64,000 nt of DNA, taken from NCBI GenBank assembly GCA_963750045.1, contig CAVVPD010000006.1, positions 196,135-260,134 on the forward strand. The letters are read 5' to 3'. Position numbers and translations under genes: made by a program. This document shows positions 56,766 to 64,000 of the stretch, in pieces. The notes beneath the pieces were generated by a model that did not search any database, had not been told where the DNA came from, and saw nothing but the letters and a program-made list of their open reading frames with translations. The first letter of the stretch is position 1. Each line of letters starts with the position of its first letter. Source of the stretch: DASUAS01 sp963750045 (lineage in GTDB: Bacteria > Actinomycetota > Acidimicrobiia > IMCC26256 > DASPTH01).

Positions 56766-58360
56766 CTACACCCGCGTGCGAGCGTGGCCTGGTCCGCACC
56801 CTCGAAGGTCGAGTCGGTCAGCGCGGTCGCCGTGCCGCCGCCGCCGACCTCGAAGGTGACCTTGGACGGGTAGTCGGGCAACTCGGGCGCGCTCGTGTAC
56901 AGGAAGGTGTCGCCGTCGAAGTGCTCGAGGTCGAACGTCATGTTCTCGGGCCCGACGACGAGCTGGAGCTTCCCGTTGTCGGACACGATCTGCATGTCGC
57001 CGACGTAGTCGTTGTGGTACGTGCCGACGTAGGCGGACGCGTCGCGTGCCGGTGTCGGGTTCGCCGGCGGGGTCAGATCCGGCTTGGGGCCGTAGACGCC
57101 CGAGAAGCGCTTCGTCCACGTCGCGAGCGTGTTCGTGTTGGACGAGCCCGTCGTCAGGTCGGTGAGGTAGTCGGCGGCGATGGCCTCGGGCAGACCGATC
57201 GGGCTGCCGTTCGTGAGCACGACGATCCCGATCTTCTTGGCGGGGATCAGCTTCACCGCGGTCGCCGCGCCGTTGGAGAAGGCGCCCGAGTGGTCCCAGC
57301 TCACCAACCCGTCGGCTCCGGTCGTGATCGACCAACCGAGGCCGTAGAACGATGCCGGGCTGGTGATCGGGTCGAGGGGGCGATTCCTGACCTGCGGCGT
57401 GTGCGTGGCGTCGAGCGCCTGCTGGTCGATGAGCTGGTTCTTGCCGAGCTTGCCCTCGTTGAGCTGGATCCGCATCCATTGGCCGAGGTCGACGACGTTG
57501 GAGCTGACCCCGCCCGCCGGTGCCTGCGCATCAGGGTCCCTGGGGAAGTCGGGCGTCCACTTGCCGTCGATCTCGACGTGCAGGTCGGCCCGGTTCTTCT
57601 GGGCGAGGTAGTCGGCGTTGTCCATGCTGGTCGACGTCATGCCCGCGGGGCCGAACAGCACCTTGTTGGAGACGTCCGACCACGACGAGCCGGCGGCGAC
57701 GGCCGCCGCCTCACCGCCGAGGGTCATCGCGAAGTTCGAGTAGCTGTAGGTGATCCGGAACGGGTCGAGTGGGACGTAGCGCAATCGCTCGAGGATGGTG
57801 GTTCGGTCGAAGCCGATTCCTTCGAGGTCGTTCCCGGCCGCGCCCGGTAGTCCGCTGCGGTGCGCGAAGAGGTCGGCGAACGTCACGTGGTCGGTGACCC
57901 AAGGATCGCTCAGTGGGTCGTTCGGCACGTACTGGTGGGCCGGATCGTCCCAGGCGAACGCGCCGCTGCCCACGAGTCCCGCCATTATCGTCGACGAGAT
58001 CGGCTTCGACAGCGACGCGATCTGGAAGACGGTCTGCGCGGTCACGGGCTTGTCGGTCTTGGTCGAACGTACGCCGTAGCCCTTCGTGTAGACCACGCGA
58101 TCACCGGAGACGACCGCGACCGCCAGGCCCGGGACACCCGTCTTCTTCATGTCGGCCTCGACGAGCTTGTCCAGGGCCGCGAACGACTTGGTGACCTGGG
58201 AGCTGCTCAACGCCGAACCCATGGCGGCGCTTGCCGCCGTGGTGGTGGGTGCCGCGGCCGCGAAGAGCGCGATGACCGACAGCATCGCTGCGATCACCGG
58301 ACCGCGTGGTCCCCTCCGACCGCGTGAGCCGACCTGCACGGTTGCGCTGCGCCCTGCCAC
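56766..58360 (-). CDS. Exported serine hydrolase (beta-lactamase / PBP4* family)
   Basis: About 530 residues. The N-terminal signal (PVIAAMLSVIALFAAAAPTT then AASA) exports it; the class C-like catalytic domain has the nucleophile motif VFQIASLSKPISSTIMAGLV (SxxK), ITYSYSNFAMTLGGEAAAVA (YxN), and GLGWSITTGADGLVSWDHSG (the third-box HSG). A C-terminal lipocalin-like domain (ASAYVGTYHNDYVGDMQIVS onward) follows, as in many esterase/peptidase relatives. The natural end is ARxV-stop at 56766 if one base is missing; in the raw frame the protein runs artificially into the next gene. GTG 58360 lies seven bases after a strong promoter. Substrate unknown. Confidence 0.87.
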
Positions 58361-58367
58361 GCCGCTC

Positions 58368-58397
58368 CTCGTAGCCGGTCGCGCGCGGCAATGTCAA
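58368..58397 (-). promoter_or_regulatory. Promoter of the exported serine hydrolase gene
   Basis: On the minus strand a consensus TTGACA (58397-58392), an 18-base spacer and TACGAG (58373-58368) are followed seven bases later by the GTG start, predicting a strong leaderless transcript. Confidence 0.6.
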
Positions 58398-58507
58398 GTC
58401 CGCGGCACCGGCCGGGGTCGCGCCGTCGCGGGTTGCGGAACCGACGGCGGTGGCGGGCGCTGCTCCGCGGAGGCATCGCCTTCGGCGGCTCGGCCGGTTG
58501 CAGCCGG

Positions 58508-59010
58508 TCAGGTGCCCGGACGGCTGAGGGTGCCGACATGGGCGACGAGCTTGTCGAGGGCCATCGCCCATCCGGCCGCACCCGGGGAGTCCGCGGGGAT
58601 CCCGGCGTGCGTCAGCACCATCTTCGTGCGGCCAGCGACGTCCTCGAGCTCGACGCGGACCTCGGTGGTCGCGGGGTGCCCCCGGCCGTGCCCGTGTCCG
58701 GGGGCCGCGACACGTTGCCGTGCTCGTCGGACATCGATTCGGTGTAGACGAGTCGCCGGTTCTCGACGACCTCGCGGTGCTCACCGGTGAACCACATCTG
58801 CATGGGGCCGTCCGGGGACGGCATCTCCATGCACACCAGCCGCCGACCGCCGACGCGCACGTCCATGTCGGCGACGCGGATCGTGGCGCCGACCGGGCCG
58901 TACCACGCCTCGAAGTGCTCCGGGTCGGTCCACATCTGCCAGACGAGATCCACCGGGGCGTCGAACTCGCGCTCGATCACCAACGCGTCGGGTCGGTTGC
59001 TGTCAGTCAT
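58508..59010 (-). CDS. SRPBCC / AHSA1-like domain protein (frame break near 58683)
   Basis: About 167 residues of the START/AHSA1 superfamily. Signatures are IEREFDAPVDLVWQMWTDPE, HFEAWYGPVGATIRVADMDV, GGRRLVCMEMPSPDGPMQMW and FTGEHREVVENRRLVYTES. After a break near 58683 (one base missing) it continues as HPATTEVRVELEDVAGRTKM, VLTHAGIPADSPGAAGWAMA and ALDKLVAHVGTLSRPGT. These proteins bind hydrophobic ligands; no reaction is assigned. The ATG overlaps the stop of the upstream ArsR gene by eight bases, a very common two-gene module in which the regulator controls the SRPBCC gene. Confidence 0.88.
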
Positions 59011-59359
59011 CGTCGCCGGTCCTTCGTCGCGGTCGGAGGTGCTGCAGGTAGTCGTCCATCCGGTCGAGGCGGGCCTCCCAGATCGGCCGGTACCGCTCGG
59101 CCCAGGTCGAGACCTCCTCGAGCGGTGTGGCGTCGAGGGCGCAGGGCCGGAACTGGGCTCGTTGGCCCCGCGTGACCAACCCGGCCCGTTCCAACACCTT
59201 GATGTGCTTGGAGACGGCCGGGAGCGTCAGCGCGAACGGCTCGGCGAGCTCGTTGACCGTCGCCGCACCTTCGGCGAGCTGCGCCAGGATCGCCCGCCGC
59301 GTCGAGTTGGCCAGCGCCGCGAAGGTCTCGTCGAGCCGGTCCTCGTCGATCAGGGTCAT
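59003..59359 (-). CDS. ArsR family winged-helix repressor
   Basis: A 118-residue helix-turn-helix protein: RLDETFAALANSTRRAILAQ, LAEGAATVNELAEPFALTLP, AVSKHIKVLERAGLVTRGQR and the C-terminal PLEEVSTWAERYRPIWEARL. No metal-binding CxC or similar motif is present, so it is not a metal sensor but the type that partners SRPBCC proteins. ATG 59359 is preferred; GTG 59386 would add nine residues. It is preceded by a strong promoter with an AT-rich element that probably is its own operator, implying autoregulation of the two-gene operon. Confidence 0.92.
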   Translation of the reverse strand: MTLIDEDRLDETFAALANSTRRAILAQLAEGAATVNELAEPFALTLPAVSKHIKVLERAGLVTRGQRAQFRPCALDATPLEEVSTWAERYRPIWEARLDRMDDYLQHLRPRRRTGDDD

Positions 59360-59389
59360 CGTGGCTGCGCCTGTGCTTTCCCACACGGA

Positions 59390-59434
59390 TTATTAACCAA
59401 TATGGAAACTAACCACAGCGACGACCGCTGTCAA
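59390..59434 (-). promoter_or_regulatory. ArsR-operon promoter and AT-rich putative operator
   Basis: On the minus strand consensus TTGACA (59434-59429), a 17-base spacer and TAGTTT (59411-59406) form a strong promoter. Overlapping and just downstream is the window's most conspicuous AT-rich stretch, with two GGTTA repeats (GGTTAGTTT and GGTTAATAA, about 59390-59414), a likely ArsR binding site. Confidence 0.6.
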
Positions 59435-59476
59435 CCTGGTGCGAGTCCCGCCGCCGCCGCCCGCGCGCCCGCCGCG

Positions 59477-59482
59477 TAGCAT
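59477..59482 (+). promoter_or_regulatory. Putative -10 box for the phosphoglucomutase-GH65 operon
   Basis: TAGCAT ends eight bases before the ATG at 59491, consistent with a leaderless transcript. Confidence 0.4.
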
Positions 59483-59490
59483 CCTGGCCG

Positions 59491-60228
59491 ATGCTCGGCG
59501 TGCCCGACACGATCCGCGGGTTCCTCTTCGACCTCGACGGCGTCCTCACCGAGACGGCGAAGGTGCACGCCGCGGCGTGGAAGCAGATGTTCGACGACTA
59601 CCTGCGGACCCGGTGCGCGCGCGACCACACGGACTTCGTGCCCTTCGACGCGCGCGACGACTACGACACGTACGTCGACGGCAAGCCCCGCGCCGACGGC
59701 ACCCGGTCCTTCCTGGCCTCGCGCGGCATCGAGCTTCCCGAGGGCTCACCCGTCGACGGCGCCGACGCCGAGACGGTCGTCGGCCTGGGCAACCGGAAGA
59801 ACCAGCTCGTGCTGCAGATGATCCACGACCGAGGTGTGGAGCCGTACCCCGGTTCGGTGCGGTACCTGGAGGCCGTGCGGGACGCGGGGTTCCCTCTGGC
59901 GGTCGTCTCGTCGAGCACGAACTGCCACGACGTGCTCGTCGCCGCAGGGATCGCCGACTTCTTCGACCACCGGATCGACGGGCACGTCGCCGAGCGCGAG
60001 CACCTGCGCGGCAAGCCCGCTCCCGACACCTACCTTGCCGGGGCGAAGGCGATCGGTGTGGAGCCGTCGGCCGCGGTCGTGTTCGAGGACGCACTCGCGG
60101 GGGTCGCCGCCGGTCACGCCGGGGGGTTCGGCGCGGTCGTCGGGGTCGATCGGGTCGGTCAGCGTGCCGCGCTCCTCGAGGACGGCGCGACCGTCGTCGT
60201 GCGCGACCTCGCCGATCTCTTGGGATGA
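59491..60228 (+). CDS. Beta-phosphoglucomutase family HAD protein
   Basis: A 245-residue HAD enzyme. Motif I reads GFLFDLDGVLTETAKVHAAA (nucleophile and acid/base Asp pair DLDGV), the cap domain includes RPDGTRSFLASRG-like sequence, motif II is LAVVSSSTNCHDVLVAAGI, the lysine is in LRGKPAPDTYLAGAKAIGV, and motif IV is AVVFEDALAGVAAGHAGGF. The KPAPD and FEDALAG pair is diagnostic of beta-PGM, which turns beta-glucose-1-P into glucose-6-P. The next gene, 10 bp away, encodes a GH65 phosphorylase producing beta-glucose-1-P, so the two form one pathway. Confidence 0.92.
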   Translation: MLGVPDTIRGFLFDLDGVLTETAKVHAAAWKQMFDDYLRTRCARDHTDFVPFDARDDYDTYVDGKPRADGTRSFLASRGIELPEGSPVDGADAETVVGLGNRKNQLVLQMIHDRGVEPYPGSVRYLEAVRDAGFPLAVVSSSTNCHDVLVAAGIADFFDHRIDGHVAEREHLRGKPAPDTYLAGAKAIGVEPSAAVVFEDALAGVAAGHAGGFGAVVGVDRVGQRAALLEDGATVVVRDLADLLG

Positions 60229-60238
60229 TGCTCGCACC

Positions 60239-62582
60239 GTGATCGGTCACCCTGCCTTCCCGGTCGAGCCGTGGCGCCTGGTGGAGCGCACGCTCGATCT
60301 CGACCTCCTGGCGCAGACCGAATCGCTGTTCGCGCTCGGCAACGGCCACATCGGCCTGCGCGGCAACCTCGACGAGGGCGAGCCCCACGCGCTCCCGGGG
60401 AGCTACCTCAACGGTGTGTACGAGCTGCGGCCACTGCCGTACGCGGAGTCCGCGTACGGCTTTCCCGAGTCGGACCAGACGGTCATCAACGTCACGAACG
60501 GCAAGATCATCCGGCTCCTCGTCGATGACGAGCCGTTCGACGTGCGCTACGGCACCCTGCGCGCGCACGAGCGTGTGCTCGACTTCCGCGACGGGGTGCT
60601 GCGGAGAACCGCCGAGTGGGAATCGCCCGCCCACCGGGCGATCCGCGTCGAGTCGACCCGTCTCGTGTCGTTCACCCATCGGGCGATCGCGGCGTTCGTG
60701 TACGAGGTGACGCCCCTCGACGGGGCCGCGCAGGTGACGATCCAATCGGAGTTGATCGTCAACGAGGCACTTCCCGCGGCGAGCGACGACCCGCGCGCCG
60801 CCGCGGAGCTCGACGCGCCGCTCCGGGCGGAGTTCCACGCGCACGCGGGATCGGGCGTCGAGCTCGTGCACAGCACGCGGCACAGCGGTCTGCACGTCGC
60901 GGCCGGGATGCTCAACGAGGTCGAAGCACCCGGCGGGACGCAGATCGGCTGCGACAGCCACGACGACTGGGGTCGCGTCACGATCACCGCGACGCTCGAG
61001 GCCGGCCAGACGCTTCGCCTCGTGAAGCTGGTGGGCTACGGCTGGTCGCTCGAGCGCAGCGTCCCGGCCGTGCGCGACCAGGTGATGGCCGCGCTCGCGG
61101 CCGCGCACGCGCACGGGTGGGAGCAGCTCGTCGCCGATCAGCGCCGCTACCTCGACCGGTTCTGGGAGCGTGCCGACGTGGAGGTGGAGGGCGACGCCGA
61201 GGTGCAGCAGGCCGTGCGGTTCGCCCTGTTCCACCTCGTGCAGGCCAGCGCCCGGGCCGAGCGGCGGGCGATCCCGGCGAAGGGTCTGACCGGACCCGGC
61301 TACGACGGCCACACCTTCTGGGACTCCGAGGCCTTCGTGTTGCCGGTGCTCTCGTACACCGAGCACCAGACCGCCTGCGACGCGCTCTACTGGCGACACG
61401 AGACCCTGCCGATGGCCAAGGAGCGCGCGCGCCAGCTCGGGCTGCGGGGCGCAGCGTTCCCGTGGCGCACGATCCAGGGCGAGGGGTGCTCGGGCTACTG
61501 GCCCGCGGGCACCGCGGCGTTCCACATCGGTGCCGACATCGCCGCGGCGGTCGGGCGCGTCATCGCGACGAGCAGCGACGACACGTTCGAGCGCGACGTC
61601 GGCCTCGAGCTGCTCGTCGAGACCGCGCGTCTCTGGCGATCGCTCGGTCACTACGACCTGGATGGCCGGTTCCGCATCGACGGCGTGACCGGGCCCGACG
61701 AGTACTCGGCACTCGCCGACAACAACGTCTACACCAACCTCATGGCTCAGCAGAACCTGCAACTCGCGGCCACGGTGGCGCGTCGCCACGCGGACCGCGA
61801 GGCGGACCTCGGGTTCGACGCCGAGGAGGTCGCGAGCTGGTTGGCTGCCGCGGACGCCATGTACGTCCCCTACGACGACGCCCTCGGCGTGCATCCGCAG
61901 GCGGACGGGTTCACGGCCCACGAGGTGTGGGACTTCGAGGCGACCGCCCCCGAGCAGTACCCGCTGCTCCTGCACTTCCACTACTTCGACCTGTACCGGA
62001 AGCAGGTCGTGAAGCAGGCCGATCTCGTGCTCGCGCTGTACCTGCGCGGCTCCGCGTTCACGCTCGAGCAGAAGCGGCGCGACTTCGACTACTACGAGCC
62101 GCTGACGGTGCGCGACTCGTCGCTGTCGGCGTGCATCCAGTCGGTGATGGCCGCCGAGGTCGGCTACCTCGCCCGGTCGTACGACTACCTGCGTGAGGCG
62201 GCGCTGATGGACCTCGACGACCTCGAGCGCAACACGCGCGACGGGCTGCACATGGCATCGCTCGCGGGAACGTGGATCGCGCTGGTGGCCGGGTTCGGCG
62301 GGATGCGTGACCAGGACGGAGTGCTGCGGTTCCGTCCCCGCCTGCCGGACCAGGTGACCCGCCTCGCCTTCGCGTTGGAGACGTGCGGTCGTCGTGTGCG
62401 CGTCGAGCTCGCCGAAGGACGCGGCGAGCTACCAGCTCGTCGTCGGCGACGACCTCGACGTGCTGCACGAAGACGAGTCGCTGGCGCTGCGCCCGGGCGC
62501 TCCCGTGTCCCGCCCGTTGCTTCGCCCCGGCGACGGCGACCCGCCGGCACCACCGCCCGGCCGCGAGCCGGCGGCCCGCTGA
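60239..62582 (+). CDS. GH65 alpha-glucoside phosphorylase (trehalose/maltose/kojibiose type; frame break near 62410)
   Basis: About 781 residues. The N-terminal beta-sandwich begins LVERTLDLDLLAQTESLFAL, then GNGHIGLRGNLDEGEPHALP and SYLNGVYELRPLPYAESAYG. The (alpha/alpha)6 barrel includes AIPAKGLTGPGYDGHTFWDS, EAFVLPVLSYTEH, FPWRTIQGEGCSGYWPAGTA, and the catalytic acid in DGVTGPDEYSALADNNVYTN (about residue 486). HFHYFDLYRKQVVKQADLVL forms the phosphate-binding part. The family phosphorolyses an alpha-disaccharide with inversion to glucose plus beta-glucose-1-P. After about 62410 the frame changes and the C-terminus (SYQLVVGDDLDVLHEDES) ends at 62582. The exact disaccharide is not determined. 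Confidence 0.9.
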
Positions 62583-62707
62583 CCGGCAGCGCTTCGCCGT
62601 CAGCGGGCGGCCGGCTGGAAGAGCAGCTGGCGGAGCTCCGGGCAGCCGCCGCGTGCGTTCGGGTGCACCGGTAGAGTGCGCCGAACCTTCTGGGAAGGGA
62701 CGAGAGC

Positions 62708-63911
62708 ATGAGCGAGCTCTACTGGGATCCATTCACGCCCGAGCTGCGGAACGACCCCTACCCGCTCTGGAAGCGGATGCGCGACGAGGCACCGGTTTGG
62801 CGCAACGACCGCTACGACTTCTGGGCGCTGACGCGCTTCCATGACGTCGAGCAGGCCAACAAGGACCACGACACGTTCGTCTCTTCGCACGGCACGACGG
62901 TCGAGACCATGACCGAGGATCCGAACGTCGACACCGGCATGATCATCTGGACCGACCCGCCGAAGCACACACGCCTGCGCAAGCTGGTGTCACGAGCTTT
63001 CACGGCGAAGCGGGTGTCGTCACTCGAGGGTCGCATGCGCGAGGTGTGCGCCGAGCTGCTCGACCCGCACGTGGGAGGGTCCGGCTTCGACTACGTGCAA
63101 GACTTCTCCGCCATCCTCCCGCCCACGATGATCTCCACGCTGCTGGGCGTGCCTGAATGCGACCGTGACTACTTGCGCAAGGTCGTCGACGACATCTTCC
63201 ACATCGAAGAGGGTGCCGTCGGCATGGTGAACGACGTCTCGATGAACGCGCTCGTCGAGATCAACCAGTACCTCGCCGAGCAGTTCGAGGACCGCAAGCG
63301 CCGGCCCCGCGACGACATGTTCACCGATCTGCTCGAGGCGGAGATCGTCGACGATGACGGCACGACGCGGCGACTGTCCGACTCGGAGCTCACCGAGTTC
63401 GTCACCGTCCTGTTCTCGGCGGGCACTGAGACCGTGGCCCGTCACCTCGGCTGGTCGATCGACCTGCTCGACCGCCATCCCGACCAGCGATCCGAGCTGG
63501 CCGCTGACCTCTCGCTGGTGCCGAACGCAGTGGAGGAGAGCCTGCGGTACGAGCCGCCGTCGCCGGTCAACGCGCGCTTCACGACGCACGACGTGACGCT
63601 CCACGACGTCACCATCCCCACCGGGTCGAAGGTGGTCCTGGTGACCGGCGCGGCCGGACGGGACGAGCGCATGTACGCCGACCCCGACACGTTCGACGTC
63701 CGCCGCGACTTCGACCTGCACATGACCCTCGGGTACGGCATCCACTTCTGCCTCGGTGCCGCGCTCGCCCGCATGGAAGGACGCATCGGATTGGAGGAGA
63801 CCTTGAAGCGGTGGCCGGAGTGGACGGTCGATCGTCGAGCACGCGGTGCCCCTCTACACGAGCACCGTGCGCGGCTACCTGAACCTCCCGATCGCGCCGG
63901 TCACCGCCTAG
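62708..63911 (+). CDS. Cytochrome P450 (frame break near 63828)
   Basis: About 400 residues of a soluble bacterial P450. It has SELYWDPFTPELRNDPYPLW, WTDPPKHTRLRKLVSRAFTA (C-helix region), the I-helix LFSAGTETVARHLGWSIDLL with AGTET oxygen-activating residues, the K-helix EESLRYEPPSPVNARFTTHD (ExxR), and the heme loop LGYGIHFCLGAALARMEGRI with Cys near residue 348. In the raw frame no stop is reached before the window ends. A shift near 63828 gives the expected VEHAVPLYTSTVRGYLNLPI and a stop at 63911. ATG 62708 has GGGAAGGGA upstream and TAGAGT at 62672-62677. Substrate and redox partner are not visible. Confidence 0.92.
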
Positions 63912-63980
63912 CGGCGCGATCGGGCAGCAGCGGCAGCGGCACCGGCGCACGCGCCCGAACGCACACGCCCGAAACGGTCG

Positions 63981-64000
63981 TGGAGGTGGCGGGAGTCGAA
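63981..64000 (-). tRNA. 3' end of a tRNA-like RNA (tRNA or tmRNA), cut by the window edge
   Basis: Read on the minus strand, the last 20 bases give TTCGACT (T-loop), CCCGC (T-stem 3' strand), CACCTCC (acceptor 3' strand) and A (discriminator), an exact 7-5-7-1 tRNA layout without encoded CCA (CGA follows). CACCTCC can pair with GGAGGTG of a tRNA, or with a tmRNA 5' end such as GGGGGTG by one wobble. The 5' portion is outside the window, so tRNA identity versus ssrA is undecided. Confidence 0.55.

Noticed and set aside
56345..58360. A single 671-codon frame joining the serine hydrolase and the SnoaL-like gene
   Set aside because: The hydrolase has a natural stop one base out of frame at 56766, and the linking sequence is low-complexity Arg/Pro. 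An indel joining two genes is more likely than a true fusion.
59546..62251. A 901-codon antisense frame across the GH65 gene
   Set aside because: Long antisense frames are expected in GC-rich coding DNA. This one has His/Arg/Val shadow composition and no family motifs; the same applies to the antisense frames over ftsH and AsnB.

Overview
The window is GC-rich, densely coding DNA (no gene-free stretch reaches 300 bp; the longest is the 269 bp before ahcY). It looks like a high-GC actinobacterium, most plausibly from the Acidimicrobiia or a related deep lineage. The reasons are GTG/TTG starts, many apparently leaderless promoters, an F420 pathway with an actinobacterial FbiB (CofE fused to a nitroreductase domain), a mycothiol-type DinB/MDMPI protein, an Eis-like acetyltransferase, a DUF5719 protein, and Thr/Pro-rich tails on exported proteins. 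No rRNA, CRISPR array, insertion sequence or prophage is visible. This is a chromosomal housekeeping and cell-envelope region.

Layout. 1-3009: the start of a biotin carboxylase gene, birA, and a pabB-pabC pair for p-aminobenzoate/folate. 3088-13650: a ten-gene same-strand envelope-glycan cluster with two tandem LytR-CpsA-Psr proteins, rfbD, UDP-glucose dehydrogenase, a UDP-glucuronate decarboxylase-like SDR, two GT2 glycosyltransferases, a His-rich unknown membrane protein, an NDP-sugar pyrophosphorylase and an epimerase. 13695-15650: a GMC oxidoreductase with a small Tat-exported partner. 15707-17979: fbiA-fbiB, diverging from a very large GT2/membrane glycosyltransferase, a DUF5719 protein and a thioredoxin-like protein. 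23352-31948: ftsH, a CPBP protease, a zinc-ribbon protein, a large PTPS-related membrane protein, then phosphomannomutase, Trm112-like and SIS isomerase genes. 31950-36437: Eis-like, ahcY, a small membrane protein, comF and hpf. 36407-45523: a DUF2079 protein, secA, prfB, ftsE-ftsX, an M23 peptidase with coiled coil, and a 1-Cys peroxiredoxin. 45700-55151: DUF3052, SRAP, MDMPI-like, an F420-dependent LLM oxidoreductase, an asparagine synthetase fused to a CofE-like domain, a sulfotransferase, DUF72, HAD and a polytopic membrane protein. 55230-63911: a methyltransferase, an internally deleted SnoaL-like protein, a serine hydrolase, an ArsR-SRPBCC operon, a beta-phosphoglucomutase-GH65 phosphorylase pair and a cytochrome P450. 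The 3' end of a tRNA or tmRNA appears at the right edge.

Functional threads. Nucleotide-sugar supply (manB, SIS isomerase, pyrophosphorylase, rfbD, ugd, UXS) feeds several glycosyltransferases, and LCP proteins would attach the glycans to the wall. F420 is made by FbiA/FbiB and used by at least one LLM enzyme. A second CofE-like domain sits on the C-terminus of an asparagine synthetase and is the most novel architecture here.

Caution. About 26 single-base frame breaks interrupt otherwise normal genes, including near-essential ones such as secA. They occur in both directions and sometimes in compensating pairs, so I read them as sequence or assembly indels and annotate the genes across them. 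Coordinates of such breaks are approximate.
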